In this document: one piece after another, positions 15,536-24,822 of the stretch | How the letters are laid out: each line of letters opens with the position of its first letter | Position numbering within the stretch: the stretch's first letter is position 1 | Source: Methylovorus menthalis | Lineage (GTDB): Bacteria > Pseudomonadota > Gammaproteobacteria > Burkholderiales > Methylophilaceae | Reading direction: 5' to 3' | Length of the DNA stretch: 64,000 nt | Assembly (NCBI RefSeq): GCF_020523625.1 | Contig: NZ_JAJAQH010000006.1 | Coordinates: 744,001 to 808,000, forward strand | The notes under the pieces: generated by a model | Told to the model about the DNA's origin: nothing | Seen by the model: only the letters and a program-made list of their open reading frames with translations | Databases searched by the model: none | Position numbers and translations under genes: made by a program

Positions 15536-18271
15536 ATGCAAACACTCTCGCAAATTCTCTCTGATGAACATGATGGCAGCCAGACCACGCAATGGGTGCG
15601 CCATACCGTGTGCTGCAGCCCGTTTTGCCAGCGTCTGTTAACCCGATACCCTGAGCTCTTGCAGGAGCTCGATGCCGAAATCATGCTGCCGTGGCGGGCC
15701 GATTACATGCGGCTCTATCTCGCCAAGTGCACGGTAACCGATGAGGCCAGCCTCAAGCGCGCCTTGCGCGGCCTGCGGCAGCGCGTGATGCTGCGCGTGA
15801 TTGCGCGGGATCTGAATGATCTTGCCGACCTCGATGAGGTGATGCAGACCATGAGCGCACTGGCGGAGGTGGCGGTGCGTTTTGCCCTGCAGCATCTTAC
15901 GCCATGGCTGGAAGCCCAGTACGGTGAACCCATGGGTGAGCGCGGCGACAAGCAGTCGCTGATCGTGGTGGGCATGGGCAAGCTGGGTGGATATGAGCTG
16001 AATGTGTCGTCGGATATCGACCTGATTTTTGCCTTTGAGCAGGATGGCGAGACTACGGGTGAAAACTCCCTCAGCAACAATGAATTCTTCGCGCGCCTGG
16101 GCAAAAAGCTGATCGCCGCGATTGATGACGTGACAGAGGATGGCTTTGTTTTTCGCGTGGACATGCGCTTGCGGCCCTATGGCTCGGAAGGGCCGCTGGC
16201 CTGCAGCCTGAATTTTCTGGAGGAGTATTACCAGAATCAGGGGCGTGAATGGGAGCGCTATGCCTGGATCAAGGGCCGGGTAATTGCCGGGCCGGAGCAG
16301 GTACTGGCCGATTTGCTGCGGCCGTTTGTCTACCGCAAATACCTGGACTATGGCGCGTTTGCCTCCATGCGCGATCTCAAGGTGCAGATACAGCGCGATG
16401 TGAATCGGCGTGACATGCACGACAACATAAAACTGGGGCGCGGCGGTATTCGCGAGATTGAATTTATCGCGCAGGTGTTTCAGCTGATACGCGGCGGGCG
16501 TGATGCCAGCCTGCAGATACGCCCGACGCTGGCGGTGCTGCAGCGCTTGCAGGAAAAGCAGATTCTGCCGGAGCGTACCGTGCGCGAGTTGCGCGAGGCC
16601 TATGTCTTTTTGCGTGACCTGGAGCATAGACTGCAATATGTGGAAGACGCCCAGACCCAAGAGCTGCCCACCACGCCGGAAGCCCAGCAACGCATTGCCA
16701 CCAGCATGCATTTTGCGCATTGGGATTTGCTGCGCAAGGCGCTGGAAACCCATCGCAGCCTGGTCGAGGTGCATTTCAGCGAAGTGTTTAGCGATGTAGC
16801 GGTGGGGCGCCAGGATAACAATCTGCAAACCTTGAAGCCCATAAACGATATCTGGCAAGGCGCCGTGCAAGAGGGCGAAGCGGTGCGCCGCCTGCGTGAA
16901 GCGGGGTATGAAGATGCCGAAGATACCCTGCGGCGCTTGCATGTGCTGCATGCCGGTAGCCGCTATCGCAATCTGCCTGAGCTGAGCCGTCAGCGACTGG
17001 ATATTCTGATGCCGACGGTGATTCAGCTGTCTGCACAGGAAGGGCGGCCCCAGGTGACGCTGACACGGGCGTTGGATCTGCTGGAAAGCATCTGCCGCCG
17101 CGCCAGTTATCTCGCGCTGCTGGCCGAGTACCCGGCCGTACTAAGTCTGCTGGTGAAGCTGGTGGCCGCCAGCCCATGGCTGGCGCAATACCTGACCCAG
17201 CACCCCATTTTGCTCGATGAGTTGCTGGATACGCGCAGCCTGTATGCCGAGCCGGATTTTGATGCCATGCGCCAGGACCTGCAGCGCCGTCTGGCCGAGG
17301 TGGAAGGCGACGTCGAGCGGCAGATGGATACCATGCGCCATTTCAAACATGCCGCTGTTTTCCGGTTTGCCGCGCAGGATATTGCCGGTGAGCTTCCACT
17401 GCAAACCTTGTCGGATTACCTGAGCGCGCTGGCGAACCTGGTCTTGCAGGCCACCATGGATACCATCTGGCCCACCTTGCGCGGCAAGCATCGCGAAACG
17501 CCCAAGTTTGCCATCATCGGCTATGGCAAGCTGGGCGGGCGCGAGCTGGGTTATGCCTCTGATCTTGATATCATTTTTCTGTATGACGATGATGCCCCCG
17601 AGGCACGCGATACCTATGCGCGTTTTGGCCAGCGCATCAATACATGGCTTAACAGCCTGACCTCAGCCGGCTTGCTCTACGAAACCGACTTGCAGTTACG
17701 GCCGGATGGCGCCAGTGGTTTGCTGGTCAGCTCACTGGAGGCGTTTGAGGATTACCAGCGCAATAAAGCCTGGGTATGGGAACACCAGGCGCTCACCCGC
17801 GCACGCTTCAGTGCGGGCGATGAAGCGATAGGCGCGGCATTCAGCCGCATACGCGAAGAGGTGATCTGCCAGCCACGCGATGTGGCCAAGCTGCGCGAGG
17901 AGGTGCTCAACATGCGCCGCCGCATGCGCGAAAGCCATAGCGTGCCAGCGACAGAGTTTGATCTCAAGCAAAGTGAAGGCGGTATTATTGATGTGGAATT
18001 TATGGTGCAGTATCTGGTGCTGGCGCACGCTGCCGAGCACCTGGAACTGACGGAAAACCTGGGCAATATCAGCTTGCTGGGCAAGCTGGGAAGTCTGGGT
18101 TTGATTGATGCCGCGCTGGCGACAGCCGCCGCTGAAGCATATAGGCGTTATCGCAGCTTGCAGCACGCCAGCCGCTTGCAGGAGCAGACCAAATCGCGCG
18201 TGCCTTTATCGGCGGTAGCCGCCGATGCCGAGGCGGTGCGCAGCCTGTGGAAGCAGGTATTCAACGATTAG
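15536..18271 (+). CDS. glnE: Bifunctional glutamine synthetase adenylyltransferase / adenylyl-removing enzyme
   Basis: Controls glutamine synthetase by attaching and removing AMP in response to PII. The 911-residue protein has two nucleotidyltransferase halves with the expected catalytic motifs: GKLGGYELNVSSDIDLIF near 150 and GKLGGRELGYASDLDIIF near 660. Each half is followed by a helical regulatory segment (RGGIREIEFIAQ and EGGIIDVEFMVQ). The ATG at 15536 follows an in-frame TTG, and no clear ribosome site decides between them. The gene is monocistronic and ends at a long hairpin. Confidence 0.96.
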   Translation: MQTLSQILSDEHDGSQTTQWVRHTVCCSPFCQRLLTRYPELLQELDAEIMLPWRADYMRLYLAKCTVTDEASLKRALRGLRQRVMLRVIARDLNDLADLDEVMQTMSALAEVAVRFALQHLTPWLEAQYGEPMGERGDKQSLIVVGMGKLGGYELNVSSDIDLIFAFEQDGETTGENSLSNNEFFARLGKKLIAAIDDVTEDGFVFRVDMRLRPYGSEGPLACSLNFLEEYYQNQGREWERYAWIKGRVIAGPEQVLADLLRPFVYRKYLDYGAFASMRDLKVQIQRDVNRRDMHDNIKLGRGGIREIEFIAQVFQLIRGGRDASLQIRPTLAVLQRLQEKQILPERTVRELREAYVFLRDLEHRLQYVEDAQTQELPTTPEAQQRIATSMHFAHWDLLRKALETHRSLVEVHFSEVFSDVAVGRQDNNLQTLKPINDIWQGAVQEGEAVRRLREAGYEDAEDTLRRLHVLHAGSRYRNLPELSRQRLDILMPTVIQLSAQEGRPQVTLTRALDLLESICRRASYLALLAEYPAVLSLLVKLVAASPWLAQYLTQHPILLDELLDTRSLYAEPDFDAMRQDLQRRLAEVEGDVERQMDTMRHFKHAAVFRFAAQDIAGELPLQTLSDYLSALANLVLQATMDTIWPTLRGKHRETPKFAIIGYGKLGGRELGYASDLDIIFLYDDDAPEARDTYARFGQRINTWLNSLTSAGLLYETDLQLRPDGASGLLVSSLEAFEDYQRNKAWVWEHQALTRARFSAGDEAIGAAFSRIREEVICQPRDVAKLREEVLNMRRRMRESHSVPATEFDLKQSEGGIIDVEFMVQYLVLAHAAEHLELTENLGNISLLGKLGSLGLIDAALATAAAEAYRRYRSLQHASRLQEQTKSRVPLSAVAADAEAVRSLWKQVFND

Positions 18272-18281
18272 GGTTATGGTT

Positions 18282-18327
18282 GTCAGTCAGCTCCGTCCAC
18301 CATGCAGGCTGGGCGGAGCTGACTGAC
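18282..18327. terminator. Long perfect hairpin between convergent glnE and the TerC gene
   Basis: GTCAGTCAGCTCCG and CGGAGCTGACTGAC form a perfect 14-bp stem around an 18-nt loop, 11 bases after the glnE stop and 13 bases from the end of the convergent gene. There is no T tract, so it may act as a 3'-end-stabilising structure or a factor-assisted terminator for both transcripts. Confidence 0.6.
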
Positions 18328-18339
18328 CTTGCTTAGGTA

Positions 18340-19086
18340 TCAGGGCTGGCTTTTATTCAGCTTGCGCACGGTGTCGGACTTTTTGCGCATGCGGATATTG
18401 ATCATCTCGACCACCACCGAGAAGGCCATGGCGAAGTAGATATACCCCTTGGGTACATGGAATTCCAGACCTTCCGCCACCAGGGTCATCCCCACCAGTA
18501 TCAGGAAAGACAAGGCGAGTATCTTGATGGTAGGGTGATTATCAACAAAGTCGCCGATAGATTTTGCCGCAAACAGCATGACGCCAACCGCCAGAATGAT
18601 GGCAATCGCCATGATGGAGACATGATCCGCCAGGCCTACGGCGGTGATGACGGAGTCCAGCGAGAACACCACATCAAGCAGCGCAATCTGCACCAGGCTC
18701 ATGCCAAACGAGGCTTTGGCCACCGCTATGCCGCTGGCTTCCTCTGCTTCTCCTTCCAGGCTGTTGTGAATTTCATGCGTGGCTTTTGCCAGCAGAAACA
18801 AGCCACCGCCAATCAGAATAATGTCGCGTCCAGATACTGGTTGCGAGAGCACGGTGAACCACGGTTCGGTCAGGCTCATGACCCACGAGATAGAAAACAG
18901 TAGTGCCAGCCGGGTGAGCATCGCCAGACTGAGCCCGAGCTTGCGTGCCAGTGCCCGCTGGTGGGTGGGCAGGCGACCGACCAGGATGGATATGAAAATA
19001 ATGTTATCAATGCCAAGCACGATCTCCAGTGCGGTCAGGGTGCCCAGGGCGATCCAGGCTTCAGGGCTTGCCAGCCATTCAAACAT
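18340..19086 (-). CDS. TerC-family integral membrane protein
   Basis: A 248-residue protein with seven or so membrane helices and the TerC-family acidic motifs: LEIVLGIDNIIF near 21 and LLDVVFSLDSVITAVG near 138. It resembles the YgdQ/YoaE branch without the C-terminal CBS domains. TerC relatives are linked to metal (manganese) export or metal loading of secreted enzymes; the role here is unknown. The start ATG is at the edge of a 90-base gap from the upstream HPP gene in the same orientation. Confidence 0.9.
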   Translation of the reverse strand: MFEWLASPEAWIALGTLTALEIVLGIDNIIFISILVGRLPTHQRALARKLGLSLAMLTRLALLFSISWVMSLTEPWFTVLSQPVSGRDIILIGGGLFLLAKATHEIHNSLEGEAEEASGIAVAKASFGMSLVQIALLDVVFSLDSVITAVGLADHVSIMAIAIILAVGVMLFAAKSIGDFVDNHPTIKILALSFLILVGMTLVAEGLEFHVPKGYIYFAMAFSVVVEMINIRMRKKSDTVRKLNKSQP

Positions 19087-19176
19087 GCGGTTCTCCGTTT
19101 TTTATGTCGGTTGGTTAATCAATATGCAGTAAGTACAGGGGTCTTGCATCCGCGGGTGTTCAGCGTTTAATCAGGC

Positions 19177-19686
19177 TTACCAGTATTTTGGGTAATTCCC
19201 GGGCCGTGTTGCATTGTTATATAGCAATGCTACCAGCGTTAGAATCAGGGCGCCTGTCAGCGTAGGCAATAACAGAAAGCTCCAGCCCGGTTGCAGCAGA
19301 AACACGATCACCGGATTGGAGCCTGCGGGAGGGTGAACAGTTCGCGTGACCATCATCAATGCGATGGCAGTCCCCGCCGCCAGCGCCATGGCCCACCAAT
19401 GGGGGCCGCACAAGGTGAGGAAGAGCAGGCCAGTGGCGGTGCTGATGCCATGCCCCAGAATAATGTTGCGAGGCTGTGAAAATGGCACATCAGGGTAGCC
19501 AAATACCAGCACGCAACTCGCACCAAACGAGCCCAGCACCAATGCCAGTGACCAGTGGTCCGCCAGACCTGCAATCACGCCAATTGCTAGAAATCCGCCC
19601 AGCCAGGCCAGAAGAATGGCTTTGGCCGGTGCGCGGGGTGGCAGTGCGGCGTGGTCGCCTTTTAGTTTGCTGAACCAGTGTTGCAT
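19177..19686 (-). CDS. HPP-family membrane protein
   Basis: A 169-residue inner-membrane protein with four predicted helices. The family signature HPPAGSNP lies near 117-124, and the SFGASCVLVFGYP segment near 53-65 is characteristic. HPP proteins have been tied to nitrite transport in chloroplasts and cyanobacteria; the bacterial function is mostly unknown. GGAG is placed 5 bases upstream of the ATG. It lies between a small orphan gene and the TerC gene, all on the minus strand. Confidence 0.87.
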   Translation of the reverse strand: MQHWFSKLKGDHAALPPRAPAKAILLAWLGGFLAIGVIAGLADHWSLALVLGSFGASCVLVFGYPDVPFSQPRNIILGHGISTATGLLFLTLCGPHWWAMALAAGTAIALMMVTRTVHPPAGSNPVIVFLLQPGWSFLLLPTLTGALILTLVALLYNNATRPGNYPKYW

Positions 19687-19713
19687 GACGTCTCCTTTGG
19701 CGTTGTATAAAGA

Positions 19714-20115
19714 CTAGACAGTGCGTAACTCGCAGGCGAGGGCGCTTTGCAGCGGTAATGCCGCTGCGGTAAAGAATTGCATCATCGTGTCTGCTGACCA
19801 TGCATCCAGGATGATCTGCACCGTGCCATCGACAGTTGTCTGGATCGGTTGGGCTTGAATGGTTGTCATGGCCTGGTCGAGCAAATCCAGCGATGTGGCT
19901 ACCGAATCCGCTTTTGGTAGAAGCACAACACTCAAGCTGCACGGCCTTTGGGCAAACGCTGAGACGTTGATGTTTCTTAGCTCCCGCGGTTGATAAATAT
20001 GCCATGGAAAAAGATAAAGCCCGAGGCTTTGCTCGGGCCGGCCACTGATAACAGGGCAGGGCAACTGACTTGCCAGCAGCGATTGCAGGGCATCCAGGCT
20101 GTGCGTGAGTGACAT
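19714..20115 (-). CDS. Uncharacterised 133-residue protein, faintly like the DUF4255/Pvc16 N-terminal domain
   Basis: A soluble protein with no signal peptide or membrane helix. GAGGTC upstream of the ATG supports the start. The order of elements (an initial helix, LYLFPWHIYQPRELRN, a central LSVVLLPKADS strand, and a closing SALACELRTV strand) recalls the DUF4255/Pvc16 tail-cap domain of contractile injection systems. No other tail gene is nearby. The resemblance is weak and from memory, so the honest label is hypothetical protein. It is read in the same direction as the HPP gene 27 bases downstream. Confidence 0.6.
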   Translation of the reverse strand: MSLTHSLDALQSLLASQLPCPVISGRPEQSLGLYLFPWHIYQPRELRNINVSAFAQRPCSLSVVLLPKADSVATSLDLLDQAMTTIQAQPIQTTVDGTVQIILDAWSADTMMQFFTAAALPLQSALACELRTV

Positions 20116-20184
20116 GATGTGACCTCATCCATCGGGAATGTGTGCAGCATACCCGATTCGGCAAGCATCGCGCCTCTCCAAATA

Positions 20185-20211
20185 ACAAGACCTCCGCGCG
20201 GGAGGTCTTGT
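20185..20211 (-). terminator. Hairpin after the chemoreceptor gene
   Basis: ACAAGACCTCC-gcgcg-GGAGGTCTTGT is a perfect 11-bp stem beginning 20 bases beyond the chemoreceptor stop codon. The following T tract is poor (TTATTT), so the terminator call rests mainly on the strong stem and position. Confidence 0.65.
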
Positions 20212-20231
20212 CTATGGATTAAATCTATGGG

Positions 20232-23200
20232 TTAAAACTCTTCCCAGTCGCCGTCGTCAGGGGCTTTGATAGCGACGCGCAAAGGGGCTGCGGGTCGTCC
20301 GCCACTCTCAGCACGGAATGGTTTAGGGCTGGACAGGCGCGCAGGTGGTGCGCTCGCCCGGCCAGTGTCGTTCTCGGAGGTTTTGAACTGACGGATGGAT
20401 TCCACCAGATTATTGGCTTGCTCCATCAGCGACTCCGCAGCGGCAGCAGCTTCTTCCACCAATGCCGCATTCTGCTGGGTGACTTCGTCCATTTGCGTGA
20501 CCGCTTTGTTGACCTGATCAATGCCCGAGCTTTGCTCGATGGAGGCTGCGGTGATTTCACCGACAATATTCGACACGCGTTTTACCGAGTTGACGATTTC
20601 TTCCATGGTCTTGCCAGCATTTTCCACTTGACGCGTACCTTCGGTGGTTTTGCCGACAGAATCTGCGATGAGTTCCTTGATCTCCTTGGCGGCGACAGCG
20701 GAGCGTTGCGCCAGATTGCGAACTTCGCCTGCTACCACGGCAAAGCCGCGCCCTTGTTCGCCGGCCCTAGCGGCTTCGACCGCTGCATTCAACGCTAGAA
20801 TATTGGTCTGGAAGGCAATGCCATCAATGACGGAAATGATATCTTCGATCTTGCGGGAGCTGTCGTTGATGGCGGCCATGGTATTCACCACATCGGAGAC
20901 GACTTCGCCGCCACGCTCCGCAATGCTGGTGGCGGTCATGGCCAGCTGGTTAGCCTGCTTGGCATTCTCGGCGTTCTGCTTCACGGTTGAGGCGAGCTGT
21001 TCCATGCTGGATGCGGTTTCTTCCAGCGATGAAGCTTGCTCTTCCGTGCGTTGCGACAGATCGATATTGCCCTTGGAGATTTCATTGGCGGCCGTATTGA
21101 TGGTCTCTGCGGCTTCTTTTACCGTGACGATAGGGGTGGCGATCATTTCCAATGTCTCGTTCACGCCCTCGACGATCTTGCGGAAATCTCCCTGGTGATT
21201 GGTCGCATCGGCACGCACATATATCCGGCCATCGCGGGCGGCATCTGCCAGCATGCTGGCATCCTGCACTAGCGCGTTGATCGCGCTGATACAGGTGTTC
21301 AGATTCTGGCGTATGGTATTGAAGTCGCCTTGATATTCCTCAGTAATCGCCGGTGGTATATGCCCTTGCGAGATGCGCTTGACGCAATCGGCGGCTACAT
21401 TTAGCGGGCCAATCACGGCATCCAGGGTGTTGTTGACACCTTCCACAATCTTGCGGAAATCCCCCTTGTGACGACTGGCGTCAGCACGGGTTGAGAGCAG
21501 GCCTTGTGCACCGGCGTCGGCCAGCATGGCAGTGTCTGCCACCATGGCGTTGATGGCGTCTATACACTGGTTGAGGTTGTTTTTAAGTGTATTGAAGTCG
21601 CCACTGTATTCATCGGTGATTTTGGCAGGGATGTTGCCTTTGGATATGGCGTCCACGTATTGCGCAGCAACATTGAGTGGTCCGATCACGGCATCCAGCG
21701 TGTTGTTGACGCCCTCGACGATCTTGCGGAAATCCCCTTGGTGGCGGCTGGCATCGGCGCGCGTGGAAAGATTTCCGGCAATCGCGGCCTGCGCGAGTAT
21801 GTCTGCATCGGCAATCAGGCTCTTCAGATTGCTGCGCACTTGCTCAATGGTGTGGTTGATCTCGGCTTTTTTGCCGGGGAATTGCTCAAGGGGGGCCTCA
21901 AAGTTGCCTTCACCAAAGGCCTTCACTACCTGCATGGCCTTGTTATTGAGTTCGATATGGCCATTCACCATGGTGTTGACGCCGTATGCCAGATCGCGGA
22001 ATGCACCTTCGAAGTTGCTTTCGGTGACTCGCGCATCCGTATCCCCTCTATCATGTGCCTCGCTCATCACCGTCATCTGGGAGATCAGCGTTTGGATATT
22101 GCTGCCTAACTGCGCCATGGAGCCATTGAGCGCCGCCATTTCATCACTGCCCTTTACCGTAATCTTGGCTGACAGATCACCCTTGGACAGGCGCTTGATG
22201 GTGCCGACGCTCTCCTGCAGCGGACTGATGACCATGCGATTGAGAAAGAAATACAGGATACCGACCAGCACAATCACCGATACGATACCCACCACAATCG
22301 CGATATTGCGGATGGCGTGGATCTGCGCCATCACCACATCCATGGGTACGGTCAACACTAGTGACCATGGCGTGACACTATCGCCCACCTTGATGGGCGC
22401 ATAGGTGCGGTATACCGGCATGCCCGAGGCATCCTTATCCATGTGGCTAAACGCAGTGCCTGCCTGGATTTTTTGCAACACAGCTTTCGTATCACCATGC
22501 AGCGTGAAGGGTTTGCCTATGTCTTCAGGTTTGGCGCTGGCGACATAATTGCCGCCATAGGTAATCAGTTCTGCATAGCTGCCGTCATAGGGCTTGATGG
22601 CGCTGACGATGGTTTGCATGCCCGATAGCGGGATGTCAAAACCAGTTGCCGCCACAACCCCTCCGTTGTGCTGAATAGGGATGCTAATGGTGGTAATGAG
22701 CGTGTCTTTGCCGGCAATCTTGTACATATAGGGCTCAAGCAGTGTTTCTTTACCTGAGTTCTTGGCCAGCAGATAGTAATCACCGGCGCCTGGCACAGTG
22801 TAATCCACCAAGGCTTCGAGGATGACAGAGCCACTACCGCTATTCCAGTAAGGAATATAACGGCCAGTGGAATCGTGACCAGCCGTGTTTATAAATTCCT
22901 TATCTCGGCCATCAAAGGCATTGGGTTCCCACAGCGTCCATGCCCCGACCAGATCCTGATTTTGCCTGAGGGAGCTCGCCAATAGGCTATCCACCGCGGC
23001 ACGGCTTTCCTGATGAGCATACTTCATTGCCAGCATGGTACGGGCGTTCGATCTTGCCATCACCATGGCCCTATCCAGAATCTCTTGCGCCTGTTCCCGG
23101 CCAACTAATGCCGATTCATCGACAAGCTTCAGCGCCGTTTTCTTTTCCACCTCAATCGATTTGCTGATGATGGTGGCAATGGTGACGGTAAAACCGATCA

Positions 23201-23267
23201 TGGCCACCACCGTCACAATCAAGGCGATTTTTAAACGTATGCTCATGTTGGATAGTGCGGATTTCAT
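20232..23267 (-). CDS. Methyl-accepting chemotaxis protein with Cache sensor and poly-HAMP array
   Basis: A 1011-residue transducer. TM1 is about 10-34, a periplasmic dCache-type sensor about 40-310 (with [13 protein letters not shown]), and TM2 about 318-342. A canonical HAMP domain follows, then a long poly-HAMP stretch to about residue 740 containing a near-identical 91-residue unit three times ([10 protein letters not shown] as marker). The methyl-accepting helices and the signalling hairpin tip [20 protein letters not shown] come next. The protein ends in DWEEF, close to the NWETF pentapeptide that tethers CheR and CheB. No che genes are nearby. GAGG precedes the ATG. The ligand is unknown. 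Confidence 0.95.
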   Translation of the reverse strand: MKSALSNMSIRLKIALIVTVVAMIGFTVTIATIISKSIEVEKKTALKLVDESALVGREQAQEILDRAMVMARSNARTMLAMKYAHQESRAAVDSLLASSLRQNQDLVGAWTLWEPNAFDGRDKEFINTAGHDSTGRYIPYWNSGSGSVILEALVDYTVPGAGDYYLLAKNSGKETLLEPYMYKIAGKDTLITTISIPIQHNGGVVAATGFDIPLSGMQTIVSAIKPYDGSYAELITYGGNYVASAKPEDIGKPFTLHGDTKAVLQKIQAGTAFSHMDKDASGMPVYRTYAPIKVGDSVTPWSLVLTVPMDVVMAQIHAIRNIAIVVGIVSVIVLVGILYFFLNRMVISPLQESVGTIKRLSKGDLSAKITVKGSDEMAALNGSMAQLGSNIQTLISQMTVMSEAHDRGDTDARVTESNFEGAFRDLAYGVNTMVNGHIELNNKAMQVVKAFGEGNFEAPLEQFPGKKAEINHTIEQVRSNLKSLIADADILAQAAIAGNLSTRADASRHQGDFRKIVEGVNNTLDAVIGPLNVAAQYVDAISKGNIPAKITDEYSGDFNTLKNNLNQCIDAINAMVADTAMLADAGAQGLLSTRADASRHKGDFRKIVEGVNNTLDAVIGPLNVAADCVKRISQGHIPPAITEEYQGDFNTIRQNLNTCISAINALVQDASMLADAARDGRIYVRADATNHQGDFRKIVEGVNETLEMIATPIVTVKEAAETINTAANEISKGNIDLSQRTEEQASSLEETASSMEQLASTVKQNAENAKQANQLAMTATSIAERGGEVVSDVVNTMAAINDSSRKIEDIISVIDGIAFQTNILALNAAVEAARAGEQGRGFAVVAGEVRNLAQRSAVAAKEIKELIADSVGKTTEGTRQVENAGKTMEEIVNSVKRVSNIVGEITAASIEQSSGIDQVNKAVTQMDEVTQQNAALVEEAAAAAESLMEQANNLVESIRQFKTSENDTGRASAPPARLSSPKPFRAESGGRPAAPLRVAIKAPDDGDWEEF
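21160..21815 (-). repeat. 273-bp tandem coding repeat (poly-HAMP units)
   Basis: The marker TTGCGGAAAT recurs at 21178, 21451 and 21724, exactly 273 bases (91 codons) apart, with highly similar flanks. These encode successive HAMP-like units of the chemoreceptor. Such near-identical units can recombine to change receptor length. Confidence 0.85.
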
Positions 23268-23859
23268 AGAACCTCATCAAAAAACATATGGAATTCGGTA
23301 CTGGATTGGGCAGTAGGTATGAAGGAGCTACTGCAAAAAATCCCATTGGGTCAAACGGGCAATTGCCATGTATTCAAACGAAACAGTTACTTTTATTACG
23401 ACGACTTGGGGCGAAAGTTGAGGCTTGGCGTGAAGTTTTAGTGAAATAGCCAGCCCGCGGCAGTGGGAGTTAGGAGACTTCCTATACTTTATCAGAGAAA
23501 AAATTCATAAGTAACGATTGCTCAACCAAGTGATAAATCGCTCGTAATTCGTCTTGATTTTAAGCCGAAAATGGCTGCCCCTAAGGGTAATTACTCCTAT
23601 CTGATCAATCCACTACTATCTAGCTCAGCAATCAGAGGTTCATCATCTTGCTTTGCTTTATACCGCTCGTATCTCTTCAACAGGCAGTGTGTTTCTTTAA
23701 TGAGATACACAGCATTAAGGTGATTACGTAAAAAACAGTATTTTTTAGTACCGGGAACAGATCAACAGGACAAAGTTGCTCATCCCGAAGATGGGCTGAC
23801 GTAAACAACCTGACGGCCGTTGCTTTGAGTGCGAGATTTCAATCACTAGGGGGATAGTA
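23268..23859. other. 592-base non-coding stretch between the chemoreceptor and the small-gene islet
   Basis: No credible open reading frame was seen on either strand. Composition becomes more AT-rich from about 23,370. Contents include the chemoreceptor ribosome site at the left edge, a short TAGGA/TCCTA inverted repeat near 23,470, an A6/T6 snap-back near 23,730-23,745, and the folded segment 23766-23812 described separately. Promoters for both flanking genes should lie here, but none stood out clearly. Confidence 0.5.
23766..23812 (+). ncRNA. Candidate structured 5' leader, partly c-di-GMP-I-like
   Basis: CAGG pairs with CCTG, enclosing an internal loop (ACAAA on the left, GTAAACAA on the right). 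Inside is a 10-bp hairpin GTTGCTCATC-CCGAA-GATGGGC(T)GAC with one bulged base. The layout, and the GACGTAAA next to the inner stem, recall the first half of the GEMM/c-di-GMP-I aptamer (GACGCAAA). The second aptamer helix with its tetraloop receptor was not found, so this is probably not a working GEMM switch. It ends 47 bases before a small gene. Confidence 0.25.
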
Positions 23860-24069
23860 ATGAATTTATATGTCGTGTTGGTTTACCTGGTCGGAAGTGT
23901 TAATGCCCATCTCACAGAGCCTATGATTATTGATGGTATTGAATCTGAGGCTATATGCGCAACTCTGGCAGATAAAATATCCAGTACCGGTGTCATGAAG
24001 GCGCAATGTTACTTGTCGACAAGCAAAACACTAGCATTCGACCGCAAAGAACCTGGCAGAAAAAATTAG
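23860..24069 (+). CDS. Small protein of unknown function, possibly exported
   Basis: 69 residues. GGGGGA six bases before the ATG is a strong ribosome site. The first 16 residues are hydrophobic (MNLYVVLVYLVGSVNA) and could be an anchor or an unusual signal peptide without positive charges. The remainder has two cysteines (about 33 and 50) that might form a disulfide outside the cytoplasm. No family was recognised. It sits in AT-rich DNA with other small unrecognised genes. Confidence 0.55.
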   Translation: MNLYVVLVYLVGSVNAHLTEPMIIDGIESEAICATLADKISSTGVMKAQCYLSTSKTLAFDRKEPGRKN

Positions 24070-24150
24070 ATTGGCCGGAACTTATTGAGCTTAGGTTATT
24101 TGAACTTGGATTATTTGTTGTAAATCGTGGTATTTCGCAGGAGTCAATAA

Positions 24151-24447
24151 TTGGACTACGATAATTTCAGGCTTTTTGATCATTTGGCGGAGCTTGTCTG
24201 CTGCATTGATGAGTGCAAGTATAATCCACGCGAGCGAGAGTTATTTCCCTTCTATTATTTGGAGGCAATCCAGATTATTGATCGGGTGGAATCTAAAGGC
24301 TATAGCTCCTCAAAGTTAAGGCTCTACCTTAATCAAATCAATGAATATTTTAAAATCAATGATGTATTGATGAAGACAATCGACGATACGCATAATGAAA
24401 TTGCGCAAATAATGGGCGAAGAATCAAAATATCTTTACGGGGAGTGA
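24151..24447 (+). CDS. Small protein of unknown function
   Basis: 98 residues from a TTG start preceded by AGGAG at good spacing; no ATG is available upstream in frame. The protein is acidic and mostly helical, rich in Tyr, Glu, Leu and Ile, with CC at about 17-18 and a third Cys near 22. No membrane segment or known motif was found. Codon use is AT-rich compared with the flanking core genes. It lies 81 bases after the preceding small gene and might share its transcript. Function unknown. Confidence 0.5.
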   Translation: MDYDNFRLFDHLAELVCCIDECKYNPRERELFPFYYLEAIQIIDRVESKGYSSSKLRLYLNQINEYFKINDVLMKTIDDTHNEIAQIMGEESKYLYGE

Positions 24448-24822
24448 GCGTATCTATTTTCATAGGATGAGTTCGAGTCGGAGTGAGCTATCGCGCGAGC
24501 GGATAATCTCAATTCAGCCTTTCGTAATTGTGTTTATCTTTTTATATTTCAATATAAATCATAGCGTTGTAAAAGGTTTTTTGACATCTTAGAATAAGCT
24601 TAATCTATTACTTATTATTGATCGATTGCTTATTTTTCGATTGATATTCCTTAAAATTCTGCTTGGTAATATCCGTTTTATAATGGGTAAAGCCTGTTCA
24701 AGCTTGATTAAAAAGAAAAGAAAGATCATTATTCCTCTCTTGAGTGGAACCTGTTATTCATACAGTGATCCACATAAAGTCAGTTTTAATGTCTTTCCTA
24801 CCAAATAACCAAGGAGAATTTG
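24448..24822. other. 375-base AT-rich gap with a promoter-like site
   Basis: Strongly AT-rich and without a convincing gene; a 60-codon open frame at 24626-24808 looks like chance. TTGACA at 24581-24586 with TATTAC 19 bases downstream could be a promoter for the gene at 24823, which would give a leader of about 200 bases. Two CGATTG direct repeats lie near 24,625-24,645. Nothing else was recognised. Confidence 0.4.

Noticed and set aside
15638-16951. A 437-codon open frame antisense to glnE
   Set aside because: Long antisense frames are common in GC-rich genes. Its translation is His/Gln/Ala-rich with no domain, whereas the glnE product is unmistakable.
21160-21815. A tandem repeat that could be a mobile or CRISPR-like element
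   Set aside because: The 273-base units are in frame and encode HAMP-like segments of the chemoreceptor; there are no spacers or short palindromic repeats.
23560-23590. Sigma-28-like site (GCCGAAAA after a weak TAATTCGT) near the chemoreceptor
   Set aside because: Only half of the -35 positions match, and it points away from the chemoreceptor.
23766-23860. A true GEMM (c-di-GMP-I) riboswitch
   Set aside because: The second helix with the tetraloop receptor and the closing GC-rich strand could not be found, so only a partial resemblance is reported.
24626-24808. A 60-codon frame in AT-rich DNA upstream of the small basic gene
   Set aside because: It has no ribosome site, a biased composition with runs of Ile, Lys and Leu typical of AT-rich noise, and it overlaps the presumed leader of the next gene.
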